Shown here piece by piece: positions 1-15,000 of a DNA stretch of 64,000 nucleotides. A program made the position numbers and the translations under genes. Source of the stretch: Mimachlamys varia. Its lineage: Eukaryota; Mollusca; Bivalvia; Pectinida; Pectinidae. The first letter of the stretch is position 1. Every line of letters begins with the position of its first letter. Location of the stretch: NCBI GenBank assembly GCA_947623455.1, contig OX392528.1, positions 54,764,322-54,828,321 on the forward strand, in the 5' to 3' direction. Under the pieces are notes generated by a model, which worked only from the letters and a program-made list of their open reading frames with translations, was not told the DNA's origin and did not search any database.

Positions 1-38
1 ACCTTCAGCTGTTTCTCCTGTAGCTTTTGCACCATCAA
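1..38 (-). CDS. PACS: PACS exon 14, cut by window edge (residues 465-476)
   Basis: Acceptor TTGGTTCAG|TTGATG, then [12 protein letters not shown] plus two bases to the edge. It follows WQGQ in phase and matches the FLSDVLQRH(T)LP position of vertebrate PACS, just before the VVCTC motif expected further left. Confidence 0.75.
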   Translation of the reverse strand, partial: MMVQKLQEKQLK

Positions 39-3000
39 CTGAACCAAGAAGCATGATCATGCAGTCACTAAATAAAAACACATTCTCTAATTACTACACC
101 TGTACAGTGATGTGCAATAAGTATTCAGACACATGATATCTTGGCTATATGTATTTCATACATTTTGACAAATTTTCAAGTTATATTATATCTTTTTTCA
201 ATAGAATTGTTTAAATTCCATACACTGAGCAAACAATTGTGAACTCTTTCATTTGATGTTTTCTCTAGACTTTTCCAAAGATTAATTTTTCTGAAAAAGA
301 TGAATATATAAAGTGCAACTTCATTTTGCTCTTTATTCTTAGAATTAAAGGCCCAATATACGTAATTTCAGGAAATTTTTCGTGATTCTGAAAATTTTTG
401 AAAAGAAATCCAGTTGATAACCATGCAAAAAATAAGTCTAAAACAAAGTAAACTTGAGCGGTAACTAATAAGAAACTCTTGACAAAAAATCCAAAGAAAT
501 GAAAATAATTCAGGTGGGGCCCACTTCAACAACAAGTCAAAGTTAGACGACAGTTCAAATTGGACGCGTGTTTACAAATACCGAGTTTCAACTGCTGCTG
601 TACCGGTAACCGCGTAAGAATTAATTCATCTTGAATATTGCTGATATCAGTTAATCTTAACTTAATCAATAAATATAATAAGTTATTAGGCTTGATTTTT
701 CCCTTCAAGTTTTACCAAAAGTTACGTACCAGGTATATTGGGCCTTTAAGTACTTAACAGTACCATTGTTAAAAGTTTAAAATAATAATTCAAAATTTTT
801 CTTGAATTCAGCTACAGGATTTTATACAAATAATTATGAGAGGAATGAGCAAATAATTCTCTACATACATGTGAAATAAATTCTATTGAAAATCGAAGTC
901 ATAACAATTTATTGAACATTTGTCAATATTAATGCATGAAATATACAGTAAAAATATTTTGTCTAATACTTAATGCACATCAATGTACTCTATACATATG
1001 GCCTAAATTTTGTTGATCTTCAGATCCTGACAATTGTATTCTCTGTGAGCTTATATCTATTGGTACATTATAGTTGTCAACAGAAATTCTTGTTAACACA
1101 TCCACCCGAGAAGACACTATTGAACCCTTCCACTTCAAAGGTTGGGATAGCTCATTATGAAATTTCAGGGTTGATGAGTTAAAATTTTAGCTTATAATTA
1201 TTTAATCAGGCTTGCCCTACTACTAAATGAGATGGGCTATACACACTTATAATTTTTAATCCAATCATCCTCTCCCGGTGTTGGACATAAAGGATTTTAG
1301 ACACTACCATAGGTTCCTCTTTTTGGGCTTAATATTTTAATCACTTCATTGAGAGTATGGTTTGATATAGGCGTTTTGGGGGTATGGTTTGATATGCGTG
1401 TTTGGGGTATGGTTTGATATGCGTGTTTGGGGTATGGTTTGATATGCGTGTTTGGGGTATGGTTTGATATAGGCGTTTTGGGGGTATGGTTTGATATGCG
1501 TGTTTGGGGTATGGTTTGATATAGGCGTTTTGGGGGTATGGTTTGATATGCGTGTTTGGGGTATGGTTTGATATGCGTGTTTGGGGTATGGTTTGATATG
1601 CGTGTTTGGGGTATGGTTTGATATAGGCGTTTTGGGGGTATGGTTTGATATAGGTGTTTGGGGGTAAGATTTGATATAGGTGTTTGTGGGTAAAATTTGA
1701 TGTAGGTGTTTGTGGGTAAGATTTGATATAGGTGTTTTGGGGTAAGATTTGATATAGGTGTTTGGGGGTAAGATTTGATATAGGTGTTTGGGGGTAAGAT
1801 TTGATATAGGTGTTTGGGGGTAAGATTTGATAAAGGTGTTTGTGGGTATGGTTTGATAAAGGTGTTTGGGGACATAGTTTTATATAGTTATTTGGGGGTA
1901 TGGTTTAAGTGTTTGTGGGTATGGTTTGATACAGGTGTTTGGAGGTAAGATTTGATATAGGTGTTTGGGGGTATGGTTTGATATAAGTGTTTGGGGGGTT
2001 TAGTTTAAGTGTTTTGGGGGTATGGTTTAGTGTTGGGGGGTATGGTTTTAGTGTTTAGGGGTATGGTTCGAGATAGGTGTTTGGGGGGGGGGTATGGTTT
2101 AAGTGTTTGGGGGTATGGTTTAAGTGTTTGGGGGTATGGTTTAAGTGTTTGGGGGTATGGTTCGAGATAGGTGTTTTGGGGGGGGGGTATGGTTTAAGTG
2201 TTTGGGGGTATGGTTTTAGTGTTTGGGGGTATGGTTTAAGTGTTTGGGGGTATGGTTTAAGTGTTTGGGGGTATGGGTTTGATATAGGTGTTTGGGGGTA
2301 TGGTTTAAGTGTTTGGGGGTATGGGTTTGATACAGGTGTTTGGGGGTATGGTTTAAGTGTTTGGGGACGTATGGTTTAAGTGTTTGGGGGCGTATGGTTT
2401 AAGTGTTTGGGGGTATGGTTTTAGTGTTTGGGGGTATGGTGTGATGTCCCCACCTGTCCCTGCCACTCCACAGTGTTCACTAGGACCACGTTGTCGGGTA
2501 GGAGATCGTCTGACCCTCCGAGGACCGCACTCAACTGGTCCAGCAGGGCCTTCCTCGGCTATAACAGAGACAAGGCATGTTTAGTCAATTACTTCACAAC
2601 ACTAACGGAAAGAAATTGTGCTGAAATTAATACTTACTAGAGAAAGCAGACAATTTGCTTACACAAATCATAGCCCCAGACTTATATCAATTTTACAAGA
2701 GAAAGCAAATGATCCTTATTCAGTATAGACAACTACAGTGATTCAAGCCTTAGTTATATCAATGAGAAAGCAGGCGTTTGTTATATACTGACCAAGGCCT
2801 GGGTAACATAATGAAATGCGAGTAAGCAGATATCTGTTTACACTGTTGAAAATCTGGGTTATAATGGTATTCAAGTATGTAATTAAGCAGACATCGGCTT
2901 ATATACTTCTGAAGGCTTGGGTTATAATCGTATGTGAGTAAAGCAGACATCTATAATCATATTCAAGTAATTTAAAGCAGGCATCGGTTTATATACTGAT

Positions 3001-6000
3001 CAAGGCCTTGGTTATGATCTTATATATGCCAGTAATTAAGCAGACATCAGTTTATTTAAGCATTGCACTGCTTTCAGATGGCATTCATAGGCAATATGAA
3101 TACCAACTGAACAAATAAAAGCCAATTCTACGAAGCCCACTAGCGCTTCATGCTGGATTTGCCTTTGTTCAGTTGGAATTCATGTTGCCTATGAATGCCG
3201 ACTAAAAGCAGTTCAGTACTTATATTTACTATTTTTAGAATTTTTTATCTCATAAACAAATCATTTATTCTTTCTATTTCTCAGCATTTAGCTCAAACAG
3301 TGTATCTATTGATCGTGTACATATGCTTAATATGTTTATTGAAAAGAACAGCTATCGCTCGGGGATAGTCAATGGTACCTAACGCTACAATTATGACGTC
3401 ATAATAATGATGATGTCAAAAATTGGTCAATGACATTCATGGCCTTATGAATGCCAACTGAATTTGGAAGAGTTATATTGTGGCAATGCCATGCAATGGT
3501 AATTATAAACTGATCAAGGCCAAGGTTATAATCGTATATGAGTAAACAGACATCGGTTTATATACTGATCAAGGCCTGGGTTATAATCGTATATGAGTAA
3601 ACAGACATCGGTTTATATACTGATCAAGACCTGGGTTATAATCGTATATGAGTAAACAGACATCGGTTTATATACTGATCAAGACCAGGGTTATAATCGT
3701 ATATGAGTAAACAGACATCGGTTATATACTGATCAAGGCCTGGGTTATAATCCTATGCCAGTAAACAGACATCGGTTTATATACTGATCATGGCCTGTGT
3801 TATAATCCTATGCGAGTAAGCCTACATCAGTTTATATACTGATCAAGGCCTGGGTTATAATCCTATGCGAGTAAGCCGACATCAGTTTATATACTGATCA
3901 AGGCCTGGGTTATAATCCTATGCGAGTACGGAGACATATGGTAAGCAGACATCTAGATCTGTAATTTTACATAAGAGAAAGCAGATGCTCTACTGACAGC
4001 GCTCAAAGCCTGCATTTTTTTAGTTGTACAAGCAAAAACACTTAACACTTGTTGGTCAAAGCTAATGCACGTCTCAGTTGTACAAGAGGAACATTACCCA
4101 GTTTCACAAAACTTTGTTAAATGTAACCAGTGGTCAATAGTGAATAATTTCAAATATGAACACAACAAAATAGCAACCATCAATAGTTTATCAAATTTAT
4201 TCAGATCTGTTGAGATAGGTCAGATCTTTAAATGTTTTGGAATTCATTTTTCTTTCAAAGCCGTACAATTTTTCTACTAGGAAGGCTTTAACCATTGGTG
4301 AATATCCGAACCTTTAAAACACTTACCCAGTTAGGCCACTATTTACATTGATAATCATCTGTGTAAACTACATTTTAAATTTTTCTAATGAATTTAATTG
4401 AACACCTTTCCACATCCATTTTTTAAATGTTGCCCATTAATTCTAACAGTTTGGTCATCCATAAATTTTTGTCAACCAAAAGAATATCAGAACATTGCTA
4501 TTTTGTTATAATTTTGTTCATTTTTATGAGATGATTTGATAAACAACAAACACCTGGAAAATAAACAAATTTTCATGAATGAGTCATTTACCTGTCAAAT
4601 GATACATTTTCTATGAGTTCTTTCTGTGATCACTGTGATCAGGAAAGATGATCATGACATGCTGATAAATTTAATATATTCATCACAAATGAAAATTAAG
4701 GACAATCCTCTTGCAGCTTCATTATTCAGGTACATGTAATTTGCATATCGAAAGTCTTCTTTTGATATGACTTTGTGTCAGCCAATCAGAAGCAATTTTT
4801 ACTCCGATGACCTTATTTGACCTGTGATTGGCCATTTTTCGAATTTTTGAATTTAGGCATTATTTATGTAAAATATTCTCCAAGTTGCATTAATCATTAA
4901 AACAAACACTTGAGGACAGTGGTTAATAACTTATAACTACAGGTTCTACTTCTTTTGCCTCTGAAAATAATAGTTACCCCTACAAATATTTGATACAGGA
5001 ATGTTATTTTGACTGCTATGACACAAGTTAGTATATATGCTCTTATATATATATATATACAATCAACATGCATGCAGTCCCTCATACAAACAAAAACATC
5101 ATTCATACATGCATCCGTGTTATCATGATCATGATTCCAATTACAACAATACAGGAAAATGGTTATCACTTGGGTATGTTACCATGGTTACGAGGAATAA
5201 AGGGGAGATAATAAAAACACTCATGTTATTTTAAAATATGAAGAAATGAATGGTGCTTGTAATTGGTTAAATTTCACACAAAGGAGAGTTTTACCAAGAC
5301 TCTTCTTTAGCAGTTTGGAAATAAACGATCAAGTGTCACAGAAACAGGATAGCCAACAATCACCAGTTGGAAACATATTTCTCCCAGGATGTTTGCACTA
5401 TGTCAGGAAAGTGAAAATTCAGACACAATTCAAATCAACAGTTGATGAACCTATTTCTCCCAAGATGTTTGCACTTTGTCAGGAAAGTGAAAATTCAGAC
5501 AGGTTTCAAATCACCAGTTGAAAAACCTATCTCTCCCAAGATGTTTGAACTATGTCAGGAAAGTTTATTTAAATTAAGACATGATTCAAATTACCAGTTG
5601 GAGAACTTATTTCTCCCAGGATGTTTGTACGATGTCAAAAAAGCTTAAATTTAGACATGATTCAAATCACCAGTTGGAGAACCTATTGCTCCCAGGATGT
5701 TCGTACGATGTTGATAAAGTTGAAATTTAGGCATGATTCAAAGCATCAGTCTCCCAGGATGTTCGTACTATGTCACAAAAGTTAAAATAGATTCCATGGG
5801 TCTCTGCCGTGAAGACTATTCTCTGCAAATTTCCGACATCAGTTTCACCATGACATCTAGAAATACTGTGACGTCATTTTCCAACCACTGAAATGTCTTC
5901 CAGTCTTGTGTTTTAAATATGTGAGGTAGTACAAACTCAAGTTCAATGATCTTCCTCTCACTAACAATTAAAGACTTCTTCTCATAAATAATCCACCGTT

Positions 6001-9000
6001 TTTACACCATCTTATAAGGCAGAAAACGTTCAAATGAAACACCACTGCTGAACTACTTTTCTTGGAATCACATAAATATGGGGTTTGTGTGAGGGATTTT
6101 TTCAAACAGGAGTGTTATAGGGAATTGAATTTACACAGGACTCGGAAGGGATCAAATCCACACGGGACTCAGGGAGTCAAATCCACACAGGATTGAAGGA
6201 GTCAAATCCACACGGGACTCTGGGAGTCAAATCCACACAGGGTATTATAGATGGATCTGAATCTTCTCGATTCAACTTCCTTTGTTACTCACTTTGCTTG
6301 ACGAGCTCATGCGTTTGAAACGTTCCTGATCCAAATAGTACATAACCATTATAACAGGCCTTATTGTAACATGCTAATGTTTAATAAAGAATTATTCCAT
6401 ACATAATTATTAATTGCACAGTTGTACACAAACTTCTAAGATAGTTCATACCCTTTCATACTGAGTTTGATAGATTTAAGTTACTCCATCATTGTCGGAT
6501 ACCAAATTCCTTGAACATTTATTTTTCTGTCTTTTGGTGTATTTTTGCTTAAATTAAAAAGGAAAAAATATTAAAATATAATGGTAAAACTGATCAAAAA
6601 TAGCATTCAATATGATGTATTAGAATAAAACTATAAAAACTGCTTTTATCAGAATCAAATGGAAAGTGGAAAGAAGGTACAGATGATTGAAAAGGTTAAG
6701 CAAAAAACCCCACAAAATTGAAAAATATTTTTCAAAAAAAAAAAAAAAAAAAAGACTTTGCAATTTTTGCAAAATCAGACACAAAATTAAAGGAATTGAC
6801 ATGTGCAGAACAGATGCGGTACCAGAATCAAGATATTTAAGAGAACTATGACAAAACATATAAATCAGCCTCCGGACCTTTAATTGTCAGAGGGGTCCAA
6901 CGTCTCGCTGATCAAATATAATTTTAAAAATGGAATAAGTAAATGTGAAACTATCCACAGCATTTCCTTAGTCTAATGGTGCAGTGAAATAAATTCAATA
7001 TCATTTTGGAACACCAAAATATTTGATATCATTTCGAATGTGTTTCAGTGGTGAAAAAACAAATTGAAGATCAAGCATACAATCATATAGTGCAAAAACA
7101 AAAAAACAAAACAAACCACAGTCAAAAAGAAATGCAAGCATCTCATTAAAGTAAGCATAAAGATTGTCAGATTATAAATCCAAATCTGATTAATTGTAGA
7201 TACTTTTTTTTTTCGGTGAACCAAGTGCGGCCCATTTCACTAATGACTTTACTCCGAGAGCCGCGGGGCTGTCTCGTATATATATGGGCTGATCTTGCTA
7301 TAACGTACAGTGGCAGGGCCAGAAAAATGTTTTCAAATCATTTCGAAATTTCCTAAATATTATTTATTGTTTATTATAGGGTAAAATTAGTGAAATTTGA
7401 TATATTGAAACTTTCATGACTTAATCTAATTATCACTATTCTCACATCTATATTAAAATATTTTGTAATTTTGCTATAATGGTGTCAAGATAAAAATATT
7501 TTGTATCTTAAACAAAAGGTAATCCTACAATATTTGTCTCCCTTGTAACACATTACAAGCATTTTTAAAGTAAATCTTAAGAAAACCGTCACATAATTGT
7601 CTTTTACAGCCTACTTATATATTAGTCTCTCACCTAGTTACTGGAGACCAGCATTATGTAACAAGCGCTTAAAAATTTGGCGAAAAAATGAAAGGACAAA
7701 ACAAGCCAAGGATGAATTCCTGTATATGTACAACAAACAAAATTCTTATTTGTATAGGGGGTAGAAGACATGCCCTGGGATTATATAGCGATTCATGTCA
7801 GTTTTGTGTTCATGTTGTTGTGATCTTTTTAAAATAATTTTATTGTTTAAAGGCCCAATATACGTACATGTAAGTTCAGGAAATTTTTTGTAATTCTGAA
7901 AAATTATGAAAAAAATCCAGTTGATAACCATGCAAAATAAGCCTAAAACTAAGTAAACCTGAGCGGTAACTAACAAGAAACTCTTGACAGAAAAATCCAA
8001 AGAATTAAAAATAATTCAGGTGGGGCCCACTTCAACAACAAGCCAAAGTTAGAAGACAGTTCAAAATGGATGCGTGTTTACAAATGCAGAGTTTCAACTG
8101 CTTCTGTACCGGTAATGGCATAATAATTCATCTTGAATATTGCTGATATCAGTTGATCTTAACTAAATCTATAAATATAAATAGTTATTACTATTAGGCT
8201 TGATTTTTGCTACAAGTTTTGATGAGTGTTACGTATATTGGGCCTTTAATAGCTCATCGTAAAATATTTAATTGTCATTTATGGTCTTGAGGTAACTGGC
8301 CCATCTATCTTACTGAACATTATACAGATATTGAATTATTTAGGGGGAAAAATAGGAATTAGGAAGGGGGAAGGGGACTTATAGGGGGGTGTGGCACTAA
8401 TTATAGAGAATATGGTAACCTCAAAACTGCTGTAAATATTGTCAAAACAGAAAATTCATTATGTCGTATACTGAACAATGATAATTTATGAATGTGAATT
8501 GTTAACGTTCTATCAAAAATACAAATTTTTTAAAGCCTAAAGAATAATTAACAGCTCAAATTAAGTTCCTGGGATTTGAAAACAGCAAAGAAATAAAGGG
8601 AAGTACATATGTAACTCTAGAGGGAAAGTAAAATTTGTAAAATAACTTGCTGCACAAGATGTGTTGATCATACATATATATAGTTTTGTTGAAACTGACC
8701 TAATGAGTTAGAAGGATTTAAACAATTGTTATCCACAGACAGGTAACTGACAGACAGAACTGGGTCACTTAAATCTAGAATTCTAGTACACCCCTCCCTC
8801 CTGCAATGGAGTATTGTTGTAATCATTATAACATTATACTCTACAATACAAGTATCAAAATCAAGCTCCTCATCACTCTAAATTAGGATTTGTCTTAATG
8901 CTTGTAGAACTGATCCACAGTGAACAAATTTAGCTCTACTAGAAAATCAAGTGACAAAAAAAAAAAAAATTAAGCAAGAACCCTCATTTCAACATCATAC

Positions 9001-12000
9001 AGAAAGTCAATCAGAATCCAATATTGCTTAAAGTTTATAATATTTTTGCTGGAAGCAAGATATAATTATGAAATATTATCTGTACAACACTTTTAACCTT
9101 AAATCATTTTAAGTGAGAAATAACCAATGTCAAATCTATTTTAAAGCTTTAAGAACAAATTACTTCAGGTTATTATTATATCTACACAATTTGCAGTATT
9201 TTATACTTTTCAGAAACAGATCATGGTCAAATAAAAATAAAACAATTTACATTTTCTTTAAATAGGAGTTTATAAATGTAAAACATTCAATGAATATTCA
9301 TTTCAGTATTATTGGGGTTTTTTGGAGTTAATTTTAGTATACATTGAATGTTAAACTTCAGTTTAATGTTACACCAAGTAGGTGAGAGATGGAGCGTCAA
9401 CACCAATTATTCTGTAAACTGTAAATTTTATTAATTTACATATTTCGGTTGGCTAAGTCAACCGTCATTAAAACAAATTTATTAGTTCACATGTTTAAGG
9501 TAAATGAAGCTTGAAACATTAAAAAAGTAAAGATATGTTAAAACTTAGTAATTCATTGTATATCATTTAAATCACAAAAATTTATGTTAAACATGAGTTT
9601 CATATGTTTAAATCACTAACAAGAGGCCCATGGGCCTTAACGGTCACCTGATGTTTGATATGAAAGAGAAATACGGGAATGTTGAGATGAATATTTATAA
9701 CAATACATTGTAGCATATCTGGGAGTGGAAAAAATGAATTTTTGAAATTATGTCAATTTGACCCTTTTAGGCCCCACCCCTCAGGCACCTGGGGGTCAGT
9801 CAGTGTCAATATGTGCGTACTACTCAAAAGTCATGTCATATTGATAATTTCAACCAAATTTGCATCATTTATTATGGCAATTAAACAAATAATGCAAAAA
9901 AATGTTTTTTTCTGCCAATATACTATAGTAAACTTAACCCCTCCACAGGGGGAGATGCAAGACCCCAGAGTCATGAAATTCACAATTTTGGTAAAGAACC
10001 TTAAAACCAATCCATCTATGAAGAGTATTTGATTCCAGCATATCTGGGAGAAGAGAAGAAGATTTTTGAATTTTTTTGTCAATTTGACCCTTTTTGGCCC
10101 CGCCCTCCAGCCCCTGGGGGTCAACTAGGGCCAACATGTACATACCATCAAAGTGTCATCCCATGCTGATAATTTGATACAAGTTAGAATGAATTCCAAT
10201 ACAAATCCAACAAATAATAGTCAAAAATGTGATTTCCCTATAAAAACTATAGTAAAGTTTACCCCCTCCCCAGGGGCAAACATGAGACCCCAGGGTCCTG
10301 AAATTCACAATTTTGGTAAAGCACCTTAAGACCCTTCCATCTATGAAGAGTATTTGATTCTACCATATCTGAGAGTAGAGAAGAAGATTTTTGAAATTTT
10401 TGTCAATTTGACCCTTTTTGGCCCCGCCCTCCAGCCCCTGGGGGTCAACTAGGGCCAACATGCACATACCATCAAAGGGTCATCCCATGCTGATAATTTG
10501 ATACAAGTTAGAATGAATTCCAATACAAATCCAACAAAAAATAGTCAAAAATGTGATTTCCCTATATAAACTATAGTAAAGTTTACCCCCTCCCCAGGGG
10601 CAAACATGAGACCCCAGGGTCATGAAATTCACAATTTTGGTAAAGCACCTTAAGACCCTTCCATCTATGAAGAGTATTTGATTCTACCATATCTGAGAGT
10701 AGAGAAGAAGATTTTTGAAATTTTTGTCAATTTGACCCTTTTTGGCCCCGCCCTCCAGCCCCTGGGGGTCAACTAGGGCCAACATGCACATACCATCAAA
10801 GTGTCATCCCATGCTGATAATTTGATACAAGTAAGAATGAATTCCAATACAAATCCAACAAATAATAGTCAAAAATGTGATTTCCCTATATAAACTATAG
10901 TAAAGTTTACCCCCTCCCCAGGGGCAAACATGAGACCCCAGGGTCATGAAATTCACAATTTTGGTAAAGCACCTTAAGACCCTTCCATCTATGAAGAGTA
11001 TTTGATTCTACCATATCTGAGAGTAGAGAAGAAGATTTTTGAAATTTTTGTCAATTTGACCCTTTTTGGCCCCGCCCTCCAGCCCCTGGGGGTCAACTAG
11101 GGCCAACATGCACATACCATCAAAGTGTCATCCCATGCTGATAATTTGATACAAGTAAGAATGAATTCCAATACAAATCCAACAAATAATAGTCAAAAAT
11201 GTGATTTCCCTATATAAACTATAGTAAAGTTTACCCCCTCCCCAAGGGCAAACATGAGACCCCAGGGTCATGAAATTCACAATTTTGGTAAAGCACCTTA
11301 AGACCCTTCCATCTATGAAGAGTATTTGATTCTACCATATCTGAGAGTAGAGAAGAAGATTTTTGAAATTTTTGTCAATTTGACCCTTTTTGGCCCCGCC
11401 CTCCAGCCCCTGGGGGTCAACTAGGGCCAACATGCACATACCATCAAAGTGTCATCCCATGCTGATAATTTGATACAAGTTAGAATGAATTCCAATACAA
11501 ATCCAACAAATAATAGTCAAAAATGTGATTTCCCTATAAAAACTATAGTAAAGTTTACCCCCTCCCCAGGGGCAAACATGAGACCCCAGGGTCCTGAAAT
11601 TCACAATTTTGGTAAAGCACCTTAAGACCCTTCCATCTATGAAGAGTATTTGATTCTACCATATCTGAGAGTAGAGAAGAAGATTTTTGAAATTTTTGTC
11701 AATTTGACCCTTTTTGGCCCCGCCCTCCAGCCCCTGGGGGTCAACTAGGGCCAACATGCACATACCATCAAAGTGTCATCCCATGCTGATAATTTGATAC
11801 AAGTTAGAATGAATTCCAATACAAATCCAACAAATAATAGTCAAAAATGTGATTTTCCTATATAAACTATAGTAAAGTTTACCCCCTCCCCAGGGGCAAA
11901 CATGAGACCCCAGGGTCATGAAATTCACAATTTTGGTAAAGCACCTTAAGACCCTTCCATCTATGAAGAGTATTTGATTCTACCATATCTGAGAGTAGAG

Positions 12001-15000
12001 GAGAAGATTTTTGAAGTTTTAGTCAATTTTACCCTTTTTGGCCCCGCCCCGCATGCCCCTGGGGGGTGGGGACCATATAATTCACAATTTTGGTTCACCC
12101 TCAGCCATGGAAGCTTCCTGTAAAATTTCATTGAATTTGGTTCAGCGGTTTTGGAGAAGAAGTCGAAAATGTAAAAAGTTTACGGACGCACGACGCACGA
12201 CGGACGACGGACGACGGACGACGACGGACAAAAGGCGATTAGAATAGGTCACTTGAGACTTTGTCTCAGGTGACCTAAAAACCACTAAAAATCAATGTTA
12301 AACTCCTTGAGCAAATATATTTAATGTTTAAGTCATTAAAAAACTAAATTCAAATGTAATGTTTATGTTTGTCTATTTCAAATTGCCCTGCATATCGGTT
12401 GGTATCCAAGCAACCAGGGATGAACACAACTAACAAAGTCCAACAAGAGAAACGTCGATTTCTGTCTAGAGTGATTCTATCCCAAAAAATGTGTTTTCAG
12501 AATAATTCACTTTTCTCACAACTCCCTCTGATTTTGAATGCTTTTATATTTTCTATGAAGATTTTGTTTTTACTTTAAAATAAGTTTCTCTGATATCACT
12601 TGAGCTTGAAATTGTACTAGGTGACCTGTCGCATTCCAAACCAAGTGTAAACAAGCTTTTGAGCATGCTCAGTGTGACTACCTACAACATGTATGTGTGA
12701 GCTGTAGGTTAGTTAGCCGTGTTCATGACATTCTATTTAATCCTTCCACTTCAACATAACACATTTCAAAGTGCACACACTGTGTAACACAAATCAAATA
12801 TCCTTCCACTTTAACATAACACATTTCTAAGTGCACACACTGTGTAAGACAAATCAACCTGCAGCTGTGTGACAAAAAAAATCTACATCTAAAAATCCAT
12901 AATTAAATATCACATGTGTTGTTAGATCACATTCTGAAGAGAAAAAAAATCACCAAAGTTAATTGAAGAAATAATAAAAAGACAAGAAAAAAAAAAGGTA
13001 GAAAAATGACCCAAGAAAACAGTGCAGTGAAAAAGCTAGCTGAGTGAAAGGCGCAAGAAAAAAATGGGTAAATGTATGCTGGCAAGGTTTGGTCAGCCTA
13101 ATGATATATGAATATGCAAATGAGTCTGGTCAGTCCAATACCACACAGTGTTAGCTGGTTACTGACCGAGCCCTCTACCACTCCGGTACTATTGCGCCGC
13201 ACGACTTTGTTCTCGTCCTTCTTGGCCTGTTTTTCTCGGTATGAGCGGCTCCGCATGCGGGACATCTTTGGTTTCAGTTTTGGAGATTTGGGCTTGCTGT
13301 GAGATTCAACCTGGTCCGGGTCAGTATCGCGGTCCTACATATACCCAAACAGATGAGCGGTTTATCAGGGTAAACGGCACAAGTCACTGCACCAATCGAT
13401 TAGCTAATATAGCAAAAAATGGTAAGTTGTAAAAATAAAATGGATTTCTTGTTTTTTTCCCTATATATACCACCAACAGGACGAGGCATACATGTGGCCA
13501 CAGACCTTAAGCCTATTTCCCCACACACCAAGCAAAGGAACAAAAAAACTTAACAGAAATCAAAATACGTAAAATTTACTCTTTTTGTAAGTAATTTTTA
13601 TCAGGTATACCCTACAGTATCTCTGATATCATCTATAATGTTGATAAATAGGGAAGATGGAATTCACAACAGGCTAGAGACGCATCTACAGTCCATGGAC
13701 AGACTTTTCTATACCCAGACGGATGGGAACATTGGCTATTTTGTTAAGTTAAGTTTTTCAGCACAAATTCACCCTGTAAAACCATGCAAATTTTTCTGTC
13801 AGTGCCTGTGAGGTGAAGATATTAACTAGAATGAAGATATGAGAACTAGGTATGGAAAAGTCAGACAGTGCTCAACCATACGTTACCTCACAAGGTGCCG
13901 CTTTCTCTTGGTTTGCCTGAATCGAGGGCTGCACACATTCCTAAATTAACAGGGGCCATACATTAAAGAAGGTGACTCTAATTTCAAAGACAGTGGCTAA
14001 GAGCTCACTCTTTATCTTACAGACAGTGTCTACGTAGCTCACTCGTTATCTTACAAACAGTGTCCAGCTCACTCATTATCTTACAGATTGTGGCTAGTTC
14101 ACTACCTCACTATCTTAAAGACCTTAGGTAACTCAACCTTGGCTAGCTCACTACCTCACACATTATCTTAGAAACCTTATCTAACTCACATAGACACCTT
14201 GGCTAGCTCAATGCCTCATACATTATCTTAGAGACCTTAACTAGTTCACTCATTATATATCTTAAAGACCTTAGCTAGCTCACTCATTCATTATCTTAGA
14301 GACCTTAGCTGACTCACTTATTAACTTAGAAATAAGCTAGCTCACTCATTACCTTAGAGACCTTAGCTAGCCCATTCATTACCTTAGAGACCTTAGCTAG
14401 CTCACTCATTACCTTCGAGACCTTAGCTAGCACACTCATTATCTAAGAGACCAAAGCTAGCTCACTCATTACCTTAGAGACCTTAGGTAGCTCACTCATT
14501 ACCTTAGAGACCTTAGCTAGCTCACTCATTACCTTAGAGACCTTAGCTAGCACACTCATTATCTAAGAGACCAAAGCTAGCTCACTCATTACCTTAGAGA
14601 CCTTAGCTAGCTCACTCATTATCTAAGAGACCTTAGCTAGCCCACTCGATCATTACCTAGAGACCTTAGCTAGCACACTCATTACCTAAGAGACCTTGGC
14701 TAGCTCACTCATTACCTAGCTCACTCATTACCTAAGAGACCTTGGCTACCTCACTCATTACCTAGCTCACTCATTACCTAAGAGACCTTGGCTACCTCAC
14801 TCATTACCTAGCTCACTCATTACCTAAGAGACCTTGGCTACCTCACTCATTACCTAGCTCACTCATTAACTAAGAGACCTTGGCTACCTCACTCATTACC
14901 TAGCTCACTCATTACCTAAGAGACCTTGGCTAGCTCACTCATTACCTAGCTCACTCATTACCTAAGAGACCTTGGCTAGCTCACTCATTACCTAAGAGAC

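Larger units (their letters stand above)
39..2453 (-). other. PACS intron 13
   Basis: Contains a TTAA-flanked MITE (345-749), a 90-bp palindromic repeat (1093-1182) and the G-rich minisatellite (1350-2440). The remaining stretches (39-344, 750-1092, 1183-1349) are AT-rich with nothing recognised. Confidence 0.8.
2559..13166 (-). other. PACS intron 12 (10.6 kb)
   Basis: Holds, from low to high coordinate, a 57-bp minisatellite split by a foldback element, a 77-bp repeat, a 25-bp repeat, a TTAA MITE and the 324-bp tandem-array element. Stretches 3961-5240, 6250-7846, 8420-9619 and 12290-12730 are AT-rich with no gene or repeat recognised, apart from short A and T runs. Confidence 0.75.

Noticed and set aside
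1297..2584. Several long open frames (192, 100, 75 codons) on both strands
   Set aside because: They are products of the 22-27-bp minisatellite; the peptides are simple repeats. Only the 2454-2558 minus-strand segment is coding (PACS exon 13).
5246..5648. Two overlapping open frames of 91 and 68 codons
   Set aside because: They follow the 77-bp repeat in shifted frames and lack homology.
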